Shown here piece after piece: positions 9,983 through 16,381 of a stretch of 34,100 nt of DNA (its first letter is position 1; every line of letters starts with the position of its first letter). Origin of the DNA: Flavobacteriales bacterium. Its GTDB lineage: Bacteria > Bacteroidota > Bacteroidia > Flavobacteriales > UBA7312. Both the position numbers and the translations under genes were made by a program. The notes beneath the pieces are model-generated. The model was not told the origin of the DNA. It was given only the letters and a program-made list of their open reading frames with translations, and did no database searches. The stretch spans positions 13,066 to 47,165 of the forward strand of contig PAYR01000010.1 of NCBI GenBank assembly GCA_002715345.1, read 5' to 3'.

Positions 9983-10551
9983 AATTCAGATAAAAATTTA
10001 GTGAGTTCTTGATTCAATTTTTGAATGGCTAAAGGAATATCCCAAACTGCCTTATTGCGCTTTTCCACATAGTTTGAAATCGCTCTTAGCTGTACACAAG
10101 GCACTCCTGCATGTTGGCAGGCCAACATGCAAGCCGCTCCTTCCATGCTTTCCACTTGTGGATTTAAGCGATGAACTATTTGAGAGATGGCTTTATCATC
10201 ACCATGCACCGTATTTACTGTAATTCCACTCACTGTAGGTAAGTTGGTTTGCGCTGTCATTTCAACTGCGGTGATAACCTCTAAACCCATTTCGGTTGGG
10301 CTTAAAAAGTGGCTACCATCTTGCGCACCTATTTCTGATAGTTGATCTTTCACCACCTCAACCACACTACCCAAAGGAATGGAGCGGTTAAAAGAGCCTG
10401 CTATTCCTGCATTCACCACCAAATCGTAATGCTTTTCTGAAAGCGCTTTACTCACTGCAATGGCTGTCGCCACCATCCCTACTCCTGTTACCAAATGCGG
10501 ATAATCCGTTTGTACTTCTTGTGTTGTTGCCGATACTATCAAGACATTCAT
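9979..10551 (-). CDS. mqnB: Futalosine hydrolase
   Basis: Removes hypoxanthine from futalosine to give dehypoxanthine futalosine. It is a member of the PNP/UDP phosphorylase (MTA/SAH nucleosidase) superfamily, 190 residues, with VNAGIAGSF (base/ribose site region) and VESMEGAACM, the conserved Met-Glu segment that contacts the ribose. On its own it could be mistaken for an MTA/SAH nucleosidase; the coupling to mqnD settles it. The N-terminus MNVLIVSATTQEV matches family starts, so the ATG at 10551 is right. A -7 element lies only 4 bases upstream. Confidence 0.92.
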   Translation of the reverse strand: MNVLIVSATTQEVQTDYPHLVTGVGMVATAIAVSKALSEKHYDLVVNAGIAGSFNRSIPLGSVVEVVKDQLSEIGAQDGSHFLSPTEMGLEVITAVEMTAQTNLPTVSGITVNTVHGDDKAISQIVHRLNPQVESMEGAACMLACQHAGVPCVQLRAISNYVEKRNKAVWDIPLAIQKLNQELTKFLSEL

Positions 10552-10555
10552 GAAG

Positions 10556-10563
10556 CAAAGATA
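10556..10563 (-). promoter_or_regulatory. -7 element just upstream of mqnB
   Basis: TATCTTTG on the minus strand matches TAnnTTTG and ends 4 bases before the mqnB ATG (10551). With the usual 4-7 base distance, transcription would begin at or within a base or so of the start codon. No -33 TTG is seen at the normal spacing. Confidence 0.45.
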
Positions 10564-10586
10564 TAAATCTCAGCTAGAGAAATGTG

Positions 10587-10594
10587 TATATTTG
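10587..10594 (+). promoter_or_regulatory. -7 element for the pterin synthase-folE-fabD unit
   Basis: TATATTTG matches TAnnTTTG. Start of transcription is expected near 10598, about 22 nt before the ATG at 10620. This also rules out the upstream in-frame ATG at 10584, which lies before the promoter element. No clear -33 element. Confidence 0.5.
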
Positions 10595-10619
10595 CATCCT
10601 TGTAATTAGCATTTTGAAG

Positions 10620-11030
10620 ATGATTCATATTACCAGAAGAGAACGCTTTTGTGCCGCACACATGCTGCGCAACGAAAATTGGGACGACCAAAAGAACTTA
10701 GAAGTCTTTGGAAAATGTTCGAACCCAAACTGGCACGGACACAATTTTGAGCTGTTTGTAACAGTAAAAGGAGAAGTAAATCCTTTAACAGGATTCGTTA
10801 TCAACCTGAAGGAATTAAGCCGACTGATAGAGAAAAAAGTCATCCAAAAACTAGACCATAAAAACATCAACTTAGATGTAGATTTTATGGCTGGAAAGAT
10901 GGCTTCTACCGAAGTGCTAGCTATTGCTATTTGGAAACAGTTAGAAGCAGGAATTCAAGAGATGGGCGGCATACTACACTGTGTAAAATTACAAGAGACA
11001 GAAAACAACTTTGTAGAATACTACGGATAA
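10620..11030 (+). CDS. 6-pyruvoyltetrahydropterin synthase / QueD family, PTPS-II-like motif
   Basis: Acts on 7,8-dihydroneopterin triphosphate, the product of GTP cyclohydrolase I encoded next to it. From the ATG at 10620 it has 136 residues. Zinc ligands are H14, H39 and H41; the catalytic set is C33, D79 and H80. Spacing matches the mammalian enzyme as I recall it (H23, H48, H50; C42, D88, H89) with a constant offset of nine. The motif [13 protein letters not shown] is C-x5-HGH, as in tetrahydrobiopterin-type PTPS, while E. coli QueD has C-x3-HGH. So pyruvoyltetrahydropterin synthesis is at least as likely as 6-carboxytetrahydropterin (queuosine) synthesis, and I leave the symbol blank. 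Its TAA overlaps the folE ATG (TAATG). Confidence 0.85.
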   Translation: MIHITRRERFCAAHMLRNENWDDQKNLEVFGKCSNPNWHGHNFELFVTVKGEVNPLTGFVINLKELSRLIEKKVIQKLDHKNINLDVDFMAGKMASTEVLAIAIWKQLEAGIQEMGGILHCVKLQETENNFVEYYG

Positions 11031-11626
11031 TGTATAAAAAAGAGGAAGTTTACGATTCAAAAATCATTGACAGCTTAAAAGAAAAGTACGAAGTGATTTT
11101 AGAAGAAATTGGAGAAGATCCAAACCGTGAAGGCTTATTAAAAACACCTGAGCGTGTAGCCAAAGCTATGCAGTACCTTACACATGGTTACGAAACCGAT
11201 CCTTCCGAAATTTTAAAATCGGCCACTTTTGCCGAAGATTACAATCAAATGGTTTTGGTAAAAGACATTGAGCTATACTCTTTGTGCGAACACCATATGT
11301 TACCATTTTTCGGAAAAGCACACATTGCATACATTCCAAACGGACACATTGTAGGACTCAGTAAAATACCAAGAGTAGTTGATGCTTTTTCAAGAAGATT
11401 ACAAGTACAGGAACGATTAACCAATGAGATTCGTGATTGCATTGAAGAAACATTAAAACCAAAAGGAGTAGCTGTAGTGATTGAAGCCAAACACCTGTGT
11501 ATGCAAATGCGCGGTGTACAAAAACAAAATTCAGTAACTACTACTTCTGCCTTTTCAGGTGCCTTTATGGAAAGTGAAAAAACAAGAGCAGAATTCATGA
11601 ACTTGATTTCTGTTAAATTATCTTAA
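11030..11626 (+). CDS. folE: GTP cyclohydrolase I
   Basis: Opens GTP and rearranges it to 7,8-dihydroneopterin triphosphate, the entry to folate, biopterin and queuosine routes. From the ATG at 11030 (TAATG overlap with the upstream gene) the protein has 198 residues, a normal length. Zinc ligands are C86 and H89 in [10 protein letters not shown] and C157 in HLCMQMRG; the [15 protein letters not shown]-like segment and [13 protein letters not shown] near the end are family hallmarks. A longer reading starting at 10931 runs through the coding sequence of the upstream gene in another frame and is not used. Retention of both cysteines marks it as the zinc-dependent type IA enzyme. Confidence 0.97.
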   Translation: MYKKEEVYDSKIIDSLKEKYEVILEEIGEDPNREGLLKTPERVAKAMQYLTHGYETDPSEILKSATFAEDYNQMVLVKDIELYSLCEHHMLPFFGKAHIAYIPNGHIVGLSKIPRVVDAFSRRLQVQERLTNEIRDCIEETLKPKGVAVVIEAKHLCMQMRGVQKQNSVTTTSAFSGAFMESEKTRAEFMNLISVKLS

Positions 11627-11653
11627 GCTAAGAACTAGTAACTACATACATCT

Positions 11654-12535
11654 ATGAAAGCATATGTTTTCCCTGGACAAGGGGCGCAATATTCAGGAAT
11701 GGGGAAAGACCTTTACGAAGAATCAGCACTTGCTAGAGAACTTTTTGAAAAAGCCAACGAAATACTTGGATTCCGTATTACAGACATCATGTTTGAAGGA
11801 ACAACGGATGAGTTAAAAGAAACTAAAGTAACACAACCTGCCATATTTTTACACTCGGTTATTTTAGCCAAAGTATTGGGTGACTCTTTTCAGCCAGAAA
11901 TGGTAGCTGGACACTCTTTAGGAGAGTTTTCTGCTTTAGTAGCCGCGTGCTACTTAACTTTTGAAAACGGACTAAAATTGGTTTCTCAAAGAGCGATGGC
12001 CATGCAAAAAGCCTGCGAAGCCAACCCATCAACCATGGCTGCTATCTTAGGATTGGAAGATGAAGTAGTAGAGCAAGTATGCGAAAGCATTGATGGCATC
12101 GTGGTAGCAGCTAACTACAACTGCCCTGGTCAATTAGTTATTTCTGGAAGTAATGAATCGATTGCTGAAGCTTGCGAAAAACTAACAGAAGCGGGTGCAC
12201 GAAGAGCATTAACACTTCCTGTTGGAGGAGCATTTCACTCTCCTTTAATGGAGCCTGCTCGTGTAGAATTAGAAGCCGCTATTAACAACACTCTTTTCAG
12301 TGAAGGGATGTGTCCTGTTTACCAAAATGTAACAGCAAGTGCGGTGAGTAACCCAGAAGAAATCAAAGATAATTTGGTGAAGCAATTAACTGCTTCTGTA
12401 CGTTGGACACAATCGATGCAAGCTATGATTGCTGATGGCGCTTCTTCTGTAACAGAGGTTGGTCCAGGAAAAGTATTGCAAGGATTATTCAAGAAAGTAG
12501 ATCGTGCTTTCCCAACAGAAAGCGCTACGCTATAA
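11654..12535 (+). CDS. fabD: Malonyl-CoA:ACP transacylase
   Basis: Loads malonyl groups onto acyl carrier protein for fatty acid synthesis. The 293-residue protein starts MKAYVFPGQGAQYSGMG, has the nucleophile S88 in GHSLGE, the QRAMAMQ stretch with the conserved arginine that binds the malonyl carboxylate, the catalytic histidine in GGAFHSPLM and the C-terminal VTEVGPGKVL. It follows folE after 27 nt with no terminator between, so co-transcription is likely. There is no SD. Its last 6 bases overlap the 3' end of convergent cpsB, and its terminator lies within that gene. Confidence 0.97.
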   Translation: MKAYVFPGQGAQYSGMGKDLYEESALARELFEKANEILGFRITDIMFEGTTDELKETKVTQPAIFLHSVILAKVLGDSFQPEMVAGHSLGEFSALVAACYLTFENGLKLVSQRAMAMQKACEANPSTMAAILGLEDEVVEQVCESIDGIVVAANYNCPGQLVISGSNESIAEACEKLTEAGARRALTLPVGGAFHSPLMEPARVELEAAINNTLFSEGMCPVYQNVTASAVSNPEEIKDNLVKQLTASVRWTQSMQAMIADGASSVTEVGPGKVLQGLFKKVDRAFPTESATL

Positions 12536-13267
12536 AGTATGATTGAGGATCTTTCTGCTCTTTACTAACTGATGCCAGGCCCTTGTGGTCTGGCATTTTT
12601 CGTAGAGGGCAGCATGTGCCATATGATGACAATCCGTCCCAACAAAACTAATCAGTTCTTGCTCAATCATTTTGTTGGCTTTGTTTTGCACATCCGCACC
12701 ATAGTAACCAATTAAAGAAAGTAGGTTTAACTGCATAAATACCGAGCGACTTTGCAAATCCTCATAATCTTCCATACTCATAAATGGATAGCGCTCTGGA
12801 TGAGCTAAGATGACTTTATAGCCCGCTAATTGCAATTGAAAAATCAGTTCTTTAAAGTTAGGTGGAGCTTCAATAAAAGAGGTTTCCACCAAAATATAGT
12901 TATCGCAAAAAGTAAGCAGTTTGCCTGTTTTTATCTTTTTCTCAAACTCGTAATCCAAATAGTATTCGGCCGCAGCTTTCAGCTCAACACTAATGTTTTG
13001 CTTTTGTAATTCAGCACGAACAAGCTCCAAGCCACCTAAAATCATTTCAGGAGTATTTTTGTAAAAATCACTCATCACGTGTGGTGTAGTAATGATTTTC
13101 TGATAGCCCAATTCGTGTAGGGCTTTTATCATATTGATGGAGTCTTCTAAACTAGTAGCTCCATCATCAATAGCTGGAATGAGATGTGAATGCATATCGG
13201 TTTTTAAGCAGTCGAAGCCGATGGGATCCAACGGCTTTTCGAACCACTTTTTAAACCAATTTGCCAT
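12530..13267 (-). CDS. PHP-domain protein-tyrosine phosphatase (CpsB/CapC/YwqE family)
   Basis: Metal-dependent phosphatase that in Gram-positive bacteria dephosphorylates the tyrosine kinase controlling capsule export. Starting at ATG 13267 it has 245 residues. PHP metal-site motifs are all present: DMHSHLIPAIDDG, TTPHVM, AAEYYLD, LAHPERY and GTDCHH. A TTG two codons upstream is also possible, but the ATG overlaps the rfbB stop as TAATG, the pattern seen elsewhere here. Coupling to rfbB supports a role in surface polysaccharide synthesis. No cognate BY-kinase or Wza-like gene is in the window, so the substrate is inferred only. Confidence 0.85.
   Translation of the reverse strand: MANWFKKWFEKPLDPIGFDCLKTDMHSHLIPAIDDGATSLEDSINMIKALHELGYQKIITTPHVMSDFYKNTPEMILGGLELVRAELQKQNISVELKAAAEYYLDYEFEKKIKTGKLLTFCDNYILVETSFIEAPPNFKELIFQLQLAGYKVILAHPERYPFMSMEDYEDLQSRSVFMQLNLLSLIGYYGADVQNKANKMIEQELISFVGTDCHHMAHAALYEKCQTTRAWHQLVKSRKILNHTL
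12572..12600 (+). terminator. fabD terminator inside the opposing phosphatase gene
   Basis: A 10-bp stem (12572-12581 with 12587-12596, one G-U pair, loop CTTGT) built on ATGCCAG/CTGGCAT is followed by a run of five T ending at 12600. It lies 37 nt after the fabD stop codon, on the antisense side of the 3' part of the cpsB-like coding region. Confidence 0.8.
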
Positions 13268-14313
13268 TAGCAATATTGCTCTTTGTAATAGTTTTGATAT
13301 TCCCCTGAAGTCAGACTATCTAACCACTCTTGATTGCTTAGATACCAATCTACTGTTTTGCGCAGTCCTTCCTCAAATTGCAATGATGGCTCCCATCCCA
13401 ATTCTTTATTGATTTTTCCTGCATCAATCGCATAACGCTTATCGTGCCCTGGACGGTCTTTCACATAGGTTATGAGTTTTTCTGCTGAACCTTCTTCTCT
13501 GCCCAATTTCTCATCCATCACTTTGCAAAGCAGTTTTACAAGATCAATATTCGTCCATTCATTAAAACCACCAATATTGTAAGTATCTCCTTGTTTTCCT
13601 TCGTGATAGATAAGATCTATTGCTCTGGCATGATCCACTACATACAGCCAATCGCGTGTAAACAATCCATCGCCATAAACTGGCAATGCTTTGTTGTGGC
13701 GAATATTGTTGATGAATAGCGGCAACAACTTTTCTGGGAACTGATTTTCCCCATAGTTATTAGAGCAGTTTGAAATTACGAACGGTAAACCGTAAGTGTT
13801 TCCATAAGCTCGCACAAAATGATCGGAACTTGCTTTAGAAGAGGAATAGGGCGACTGCGGATCGTAAGGCGTATCTTCTAAAAAGAAACCTGTTTCTCCT
13901 AAAGAACCATACACCTCATCGGTAGAAACATGGTAAAATAGCTTTCCTTCTTCCTTTCCTTTCCAAAGGTGGCGAGCTGCATTTAATAAGTTAACAGTCC
14001 CTACTACATTAGTTATGATAAACTCCATGGGATTGGTGATGGAACGATCCACATGCGATTCTGCAGCAAGGTGCACTACGCCATCAAATTGGTATTGATC
14101 AAAAAGCTGTCTGACATAAGCCTCATCTACAATATCTCCTTTTTCAAAAATGTAGTTTGGCGCGTTTTCAATATCCTTTAAGTTTTCCAAATTACCCGCA
14201 TAGGTCAATTTATCCAAATTCACAATTCGGTAGTTCGGATATTTATTCACGAACAAGCGAACCACATGCGAACCAATAAAACCCGCTCCTCCTGTTATCA
14301 AAATAGTCTTCAT
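13267..14313 (-). CDS. rfbB: dTDP-glucose 4,6-dehydratase
   Basis: Makes dTDP-4-keto-6-deoxyglucose, precursor of dTDP-rhamnose and other deoxysugars. The product from ATG 14313 has 348 residues and starts MKTILITGGAGFIGSHVV. Diagnostic features are HVSTDEVYGSL (the Thr-Asp-Glu dehydratase triad), the YSSSK catalytic Tyr/Lys, NNYGENQFPEKLLP and RDWLYVVDH. An ATG two codons upstream (14319) is also possible; a far upstream reading from 14355 is ruled out because it precedes the likely promoter. The partners rfbA, rfbC and rfbD are absent here. It is coupled to the phosphatase gene by TAATG. Confidence 0.95.
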   Translation of the reverse strand: MKTILITGGAGFIGSHVVRLFVNKYPNYRIVNLDKLTYAGNLENLKDIENAPNYIFEKGDIVDEAYVRQLFDQYQFDGVVHLAAESHVDRSITNPMEFIITNVVGTVNLLNAARHLWKGKEEGKLFYHVSTDEVYGSLGETGFFLEDTPYDPQSPYSSSKASSDHFVRAYGNTYGLPFVISNCSNNYGENQFPEKLLPLFINNIRHNKALPVYGDGLFTRDWLYVVDHARAIDLIYHEGKQGDTYNIGGFNEWTNIDLVKLLCKVMDEKLGREEGSAEKLITYVKDRPGHDKRYAIDAGKINKELGWEPSLQFEEGLRKTVDWYLSNQEWLDSLTSGEYQNYYKEQYC

Positions 14314-14332
14314 AGTCATTTTTGATGAAGCC

Positions 14333-14340
14333 CAAATATA
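14333..14340 (-). promoter_or_regulatory. -7 element for rfbB
   Basis: TATATTTG on the minus strand is a full match to TAnnTTTG. The expected transcript start is near 14329, giving a 10-16 nt leader to the ATG at 14319 or 14313. No good -33 element is seen. Confidence 0.45.
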
Positions 14341-14406
14341 GCCAATAATTAGCATTTACTTCAGTTATTCTATACGATGTATTTATTATTTTAGCCCCAT
14401 ATCTTT

Positions 14407-15141
14407 ATGATGAGAAATATTCTAGTATTATTAGCCTTTCTAATTAGTAATGCACAAGCTCAAGAAAACACTAAAGACCCTATTATCTTTTTAGCTCCAC
14501 ATTACAATTTTCATATACCTTCTTGGGACTTAGCAAAACAATATGGTATGTTTTCTAGCATTGGATTAGAGGGGTTGAGAATTAACTCTAGCAATTTGGT
14601 TTATGGTATCGGGGTTGATTTCATTGCTGGAGGAACTATAAAAGATACAAATCTTTTAAGTCATCTTGAAGATGAAAGAGGTTATATCATAACGGAAGAT
14701 GGTAAAGTAGCTGAAATTCTATTATACCAACGAGGGTACAATCTACAACTCAAAGGAGGATACTTTAAAGCTCTTTCAACTCCTTCATCGGGACTACTAG
14801 CTTTAGGAGGTATAGGTTTTACACAATACAAAACAAAAATAGTTGTTCGTGATGATAATGTACCTGCTTTAAACAGCGAACATATAAAAATGTATGATCA
14901 TCTAACTAATGGACTGAACACCTCTGGTTTTTTAGGATATTTACACATCAACGAAAAAAATAGATTTCACTTTTACGCAGGTATAGAAATGCACAGAGCT
15001 TTTACCTACAATAGAAGAAGCTATAATTACAGCAGTAATGGAGCTGAAAAACAATTAAGAAATGATTTTTCTACCAGCTTAAAAATTGGTTGGATCATAC
15101 CCATTAGCAAAAGAAGCACTACTGAATATTATTATTATTAA
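14407..15141 (+). CDS. Unknown secreted protein, probably outer-membrane beta-barrel
   Basis: I do not recognise the family. The 244-residue protein starts with a signal peptide (hydrophobic NILVLLAFLIS, likely cleavage after AQA near residue 19). The rest has alternating hydrophobic/polar stretches with many Tyr, Phe and Gly (GLLALGGIGFTQYKTKIVV, GFLGYLHINEKNRFHFYAGI) and ends in short strands, as in small outer-membrane barrels of the porin/OmpW-like kind. The C-terminus is TEYYYY, encoded by four TAT codons running directly into the TAATG overlap with waaA. This coupling hints at a role in LPS or outer-membrane assembly, but that is inference. A start one codon later (14410) is equally possible. 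Confidence 0.7.
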   Translation: MMRNILVLLAFLISNAQAQENTKDPIIFLAPHYNFHIPSWDLAKQYGMFSSIGLEGLRINSSNLVYGIGVDFIAGGTIKDTNLLSHLEDERGYIITEDGKVAEILLYQRGYNLQLKGGYFKALSTPSSGLLALGGIGFTQYKTKIVVRDDNVPALNSEHIKMYDHLTNGLNTSGFLGYLHINEKNRFHFYAGIEMHRAFTYNRRSYNYSSNGAEKQLRNDFSTSLKIGWIIPISKRSTTEYYYY

Positions 15142-16331
15142 TGCACTGCTTGTATAATATAGGTATTTGGATATTTGGATTTATCATCTATATAGCAGCT
15201 TTTTTCAACCCTAAAGCTAAGCAGTGGGTTAAAGGACGGAAAAATATACTTGAAAAATTAGAGCCGGCTGATTATTGGTTTCACTGTGCGTCACTTGGAG
15301 AGTTTGAACAAGGAAGACCTATCATTGAAGCTATTAAAAAACAAACTCCAGATAAAAAAATACTACTTAGCTTTTTTTCTCCTTCTGGGTATGAAGTAAG
15401 AAAGAATTACCACTTGGCTGACCAAGTCTGTTATCTTCCCTTGGACAGCCCAAAAAATGCCAAAACATTTATCAAAAATGTCAATCCAGAAACAGCTATT
15501 TTTATAAAGTATGAGTTTTGGTACAATTACCTTATTCAACTAGATAAAAAGGGGGTAAAAAGTTATGTTGCATCAAGTATCTTTAGAAAAGAGCAATTAT
15601 TTTTTAAGTGGTACGGAGTATGGTTTAAAAATATACTAAAAACCATTAACCACTTTTTTGTTCAAAATCAAGAATCGAAAGACCTCTTAGCTAGTATTGA
15701 TATAAAAGAAAGCAGTATATCTGGAGACACTAGATTCGACCAAGTAATACAACATGTAAAACAAGTAAAAAGCATTCCGTTAATAGAAGCTTTCAAAGGG
15801 AATCAACAACTTATTGTTTGCGGTAGCACATGGCCTAAAGATGAAGAGTTAATATTGAAAACAGCTCTAAAATATACGAACCTAAAATGGTTAATCGCAC
15901 CTCATAACATTAAAAATAGTAAAAATTTAGCTATACAAAGTAAAGGTATTCTGTATTCAGAAGCGACCACTGACAGTATTAAGAAGCATAGTATACTTAT
16001 CATTGATAATATAGGTATGCTTAGCAATATTTATCAATATGCCAATGTATCTTATATTGGCGGAGGATTTGATTCAGGAATACATAATATCCTAGAAGCT
16101 GCTGCTTTTGGCTGCCCAACCTTATTTGGTCCAAAACATCATAAGTTTAAAGAGGCTATAGACCTGATTAAATTAGGTGGTTCTAAAAGTATTTATAACA
16201 CAAAAACATTGAGAAACGAGCTAGAATATTTTTTAACCAATGATAAAAAGGTAATGATTAAAGAATATTGTAAAACACAATCTGGCGCTACATCTCTAAT
16301 TACACAAAAAATCTGCCACAATCATGCATAA
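15141..16331 (+). CDS. waaA: 3-deoxy-D-manno-octulosonic acid (Kdo) transferase
   Basis: Adds Kdo from CMP-Kdo to the lipid A precursor at the cytoplasmic face of the inner membrane (GT30). Of 396 residues, the N-terminal membrane anchor is about residues 7-22. Family motifs are CASLGEFEQGRPIIE (containing the proposed catalytic glutamate), LSFFSPSGYEV, FIKYEFWYNYL, VCGSTWPKDEE, APHN and the C-terminal nucleotide-site stretch beginning GGGFDSGIHNILEAAAFGCP. It starts with an ATG that overlaps the stop of the preceding secreted protein. Sampled lines in this gene and its partner are about 23-28% GC, lower than neighbouring operons. Confidence 0.95.
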   Translation: MHCLYNIGIWIFGFIIYIAAFFNPKAKQWVKGRKNILEKLEPADYWFHCASLGEFEQGRPIIEAIKKQTPDKKILLSFFSPSGYEVRKNYHLADQVCYLPLDSPKNAKTFIKNVNPETAIFIKYEFWYNYLIQLDKKGVKSYVASSIFRKEQLFFKWYGVWFKNILKTINHFFVQNQESKDLLASIDIKESSISGDTRFDQVIQHVKQVKSIPLIEAFKGNQQLIVCGSTWPKDEELILKTALKYTNLKWLIAPHNIKNSKNLAIQSKGILYSEATTDSIKKHSILIIDNIGMLSNIYQYANVSYIGGGFDSGIHNILEAAAFGCPTLFGPKHHKFKEAIDLIKLGGSKSIYNTKTLRNELEYFLTNDKKVMIKEYCKTQSGATSLITQKICHNHA

Positions 16332-16361
16332 AAAAAGCCTCTCACCACTTGAAAGACTTTT
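16331..16361 (-). terminator. Terminator for the FG-GAP lipoprotein gene
   Basis: Read on the minus strand, AAAAGTCTTTC (16361-16351) pairs over 11 positions with GAGAGGCTTTT (16343-16333), including two G-U pairs, around a 7-nt loop and runs into TTTTTT. On the plus strand the two G-U pairs become C-A mismatches, so it favours the minus-strand gene ending at 16382, though it may also slow transcripts leaving waaA. Confidence 0.7.
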
Positions 16362-16381
16362 CTTTAATTCTACACAAAAGA

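Noticed and set aside
10584-10619. Upstream in-frame ATG that would extend the pterin synthase by 12 residues.
   Set aside because: It lies before a -7 element (10587-10594), so it would not be in the mRNA, and the added residues are not conserved.
10931-11029. N-terminal extension of folE by 33 residues.
   Set aside because: It runs through the pterin synthase gene in another frame; the TAATG start at 11030 gives the normal length.
11245-11598. 117-codon minus-strand frame inside folE.
   Set aside because: Antisense shadow of a conserved enzyme, no promoter or recognisable domain.
14314-14355. rfbB start at 14355 adding 14 residues.
   Set aside because: The codons precede the likely -7 element at 14333-14340 and the Rossmann start MKTILITGG is standard.
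16331-16361. Hairpin read as a waaA terminator on the plus strand.
   Set aside because: On the plus strand the stem has two C-A mismatches and no clean T tract; it fits the minus-strand gene better.
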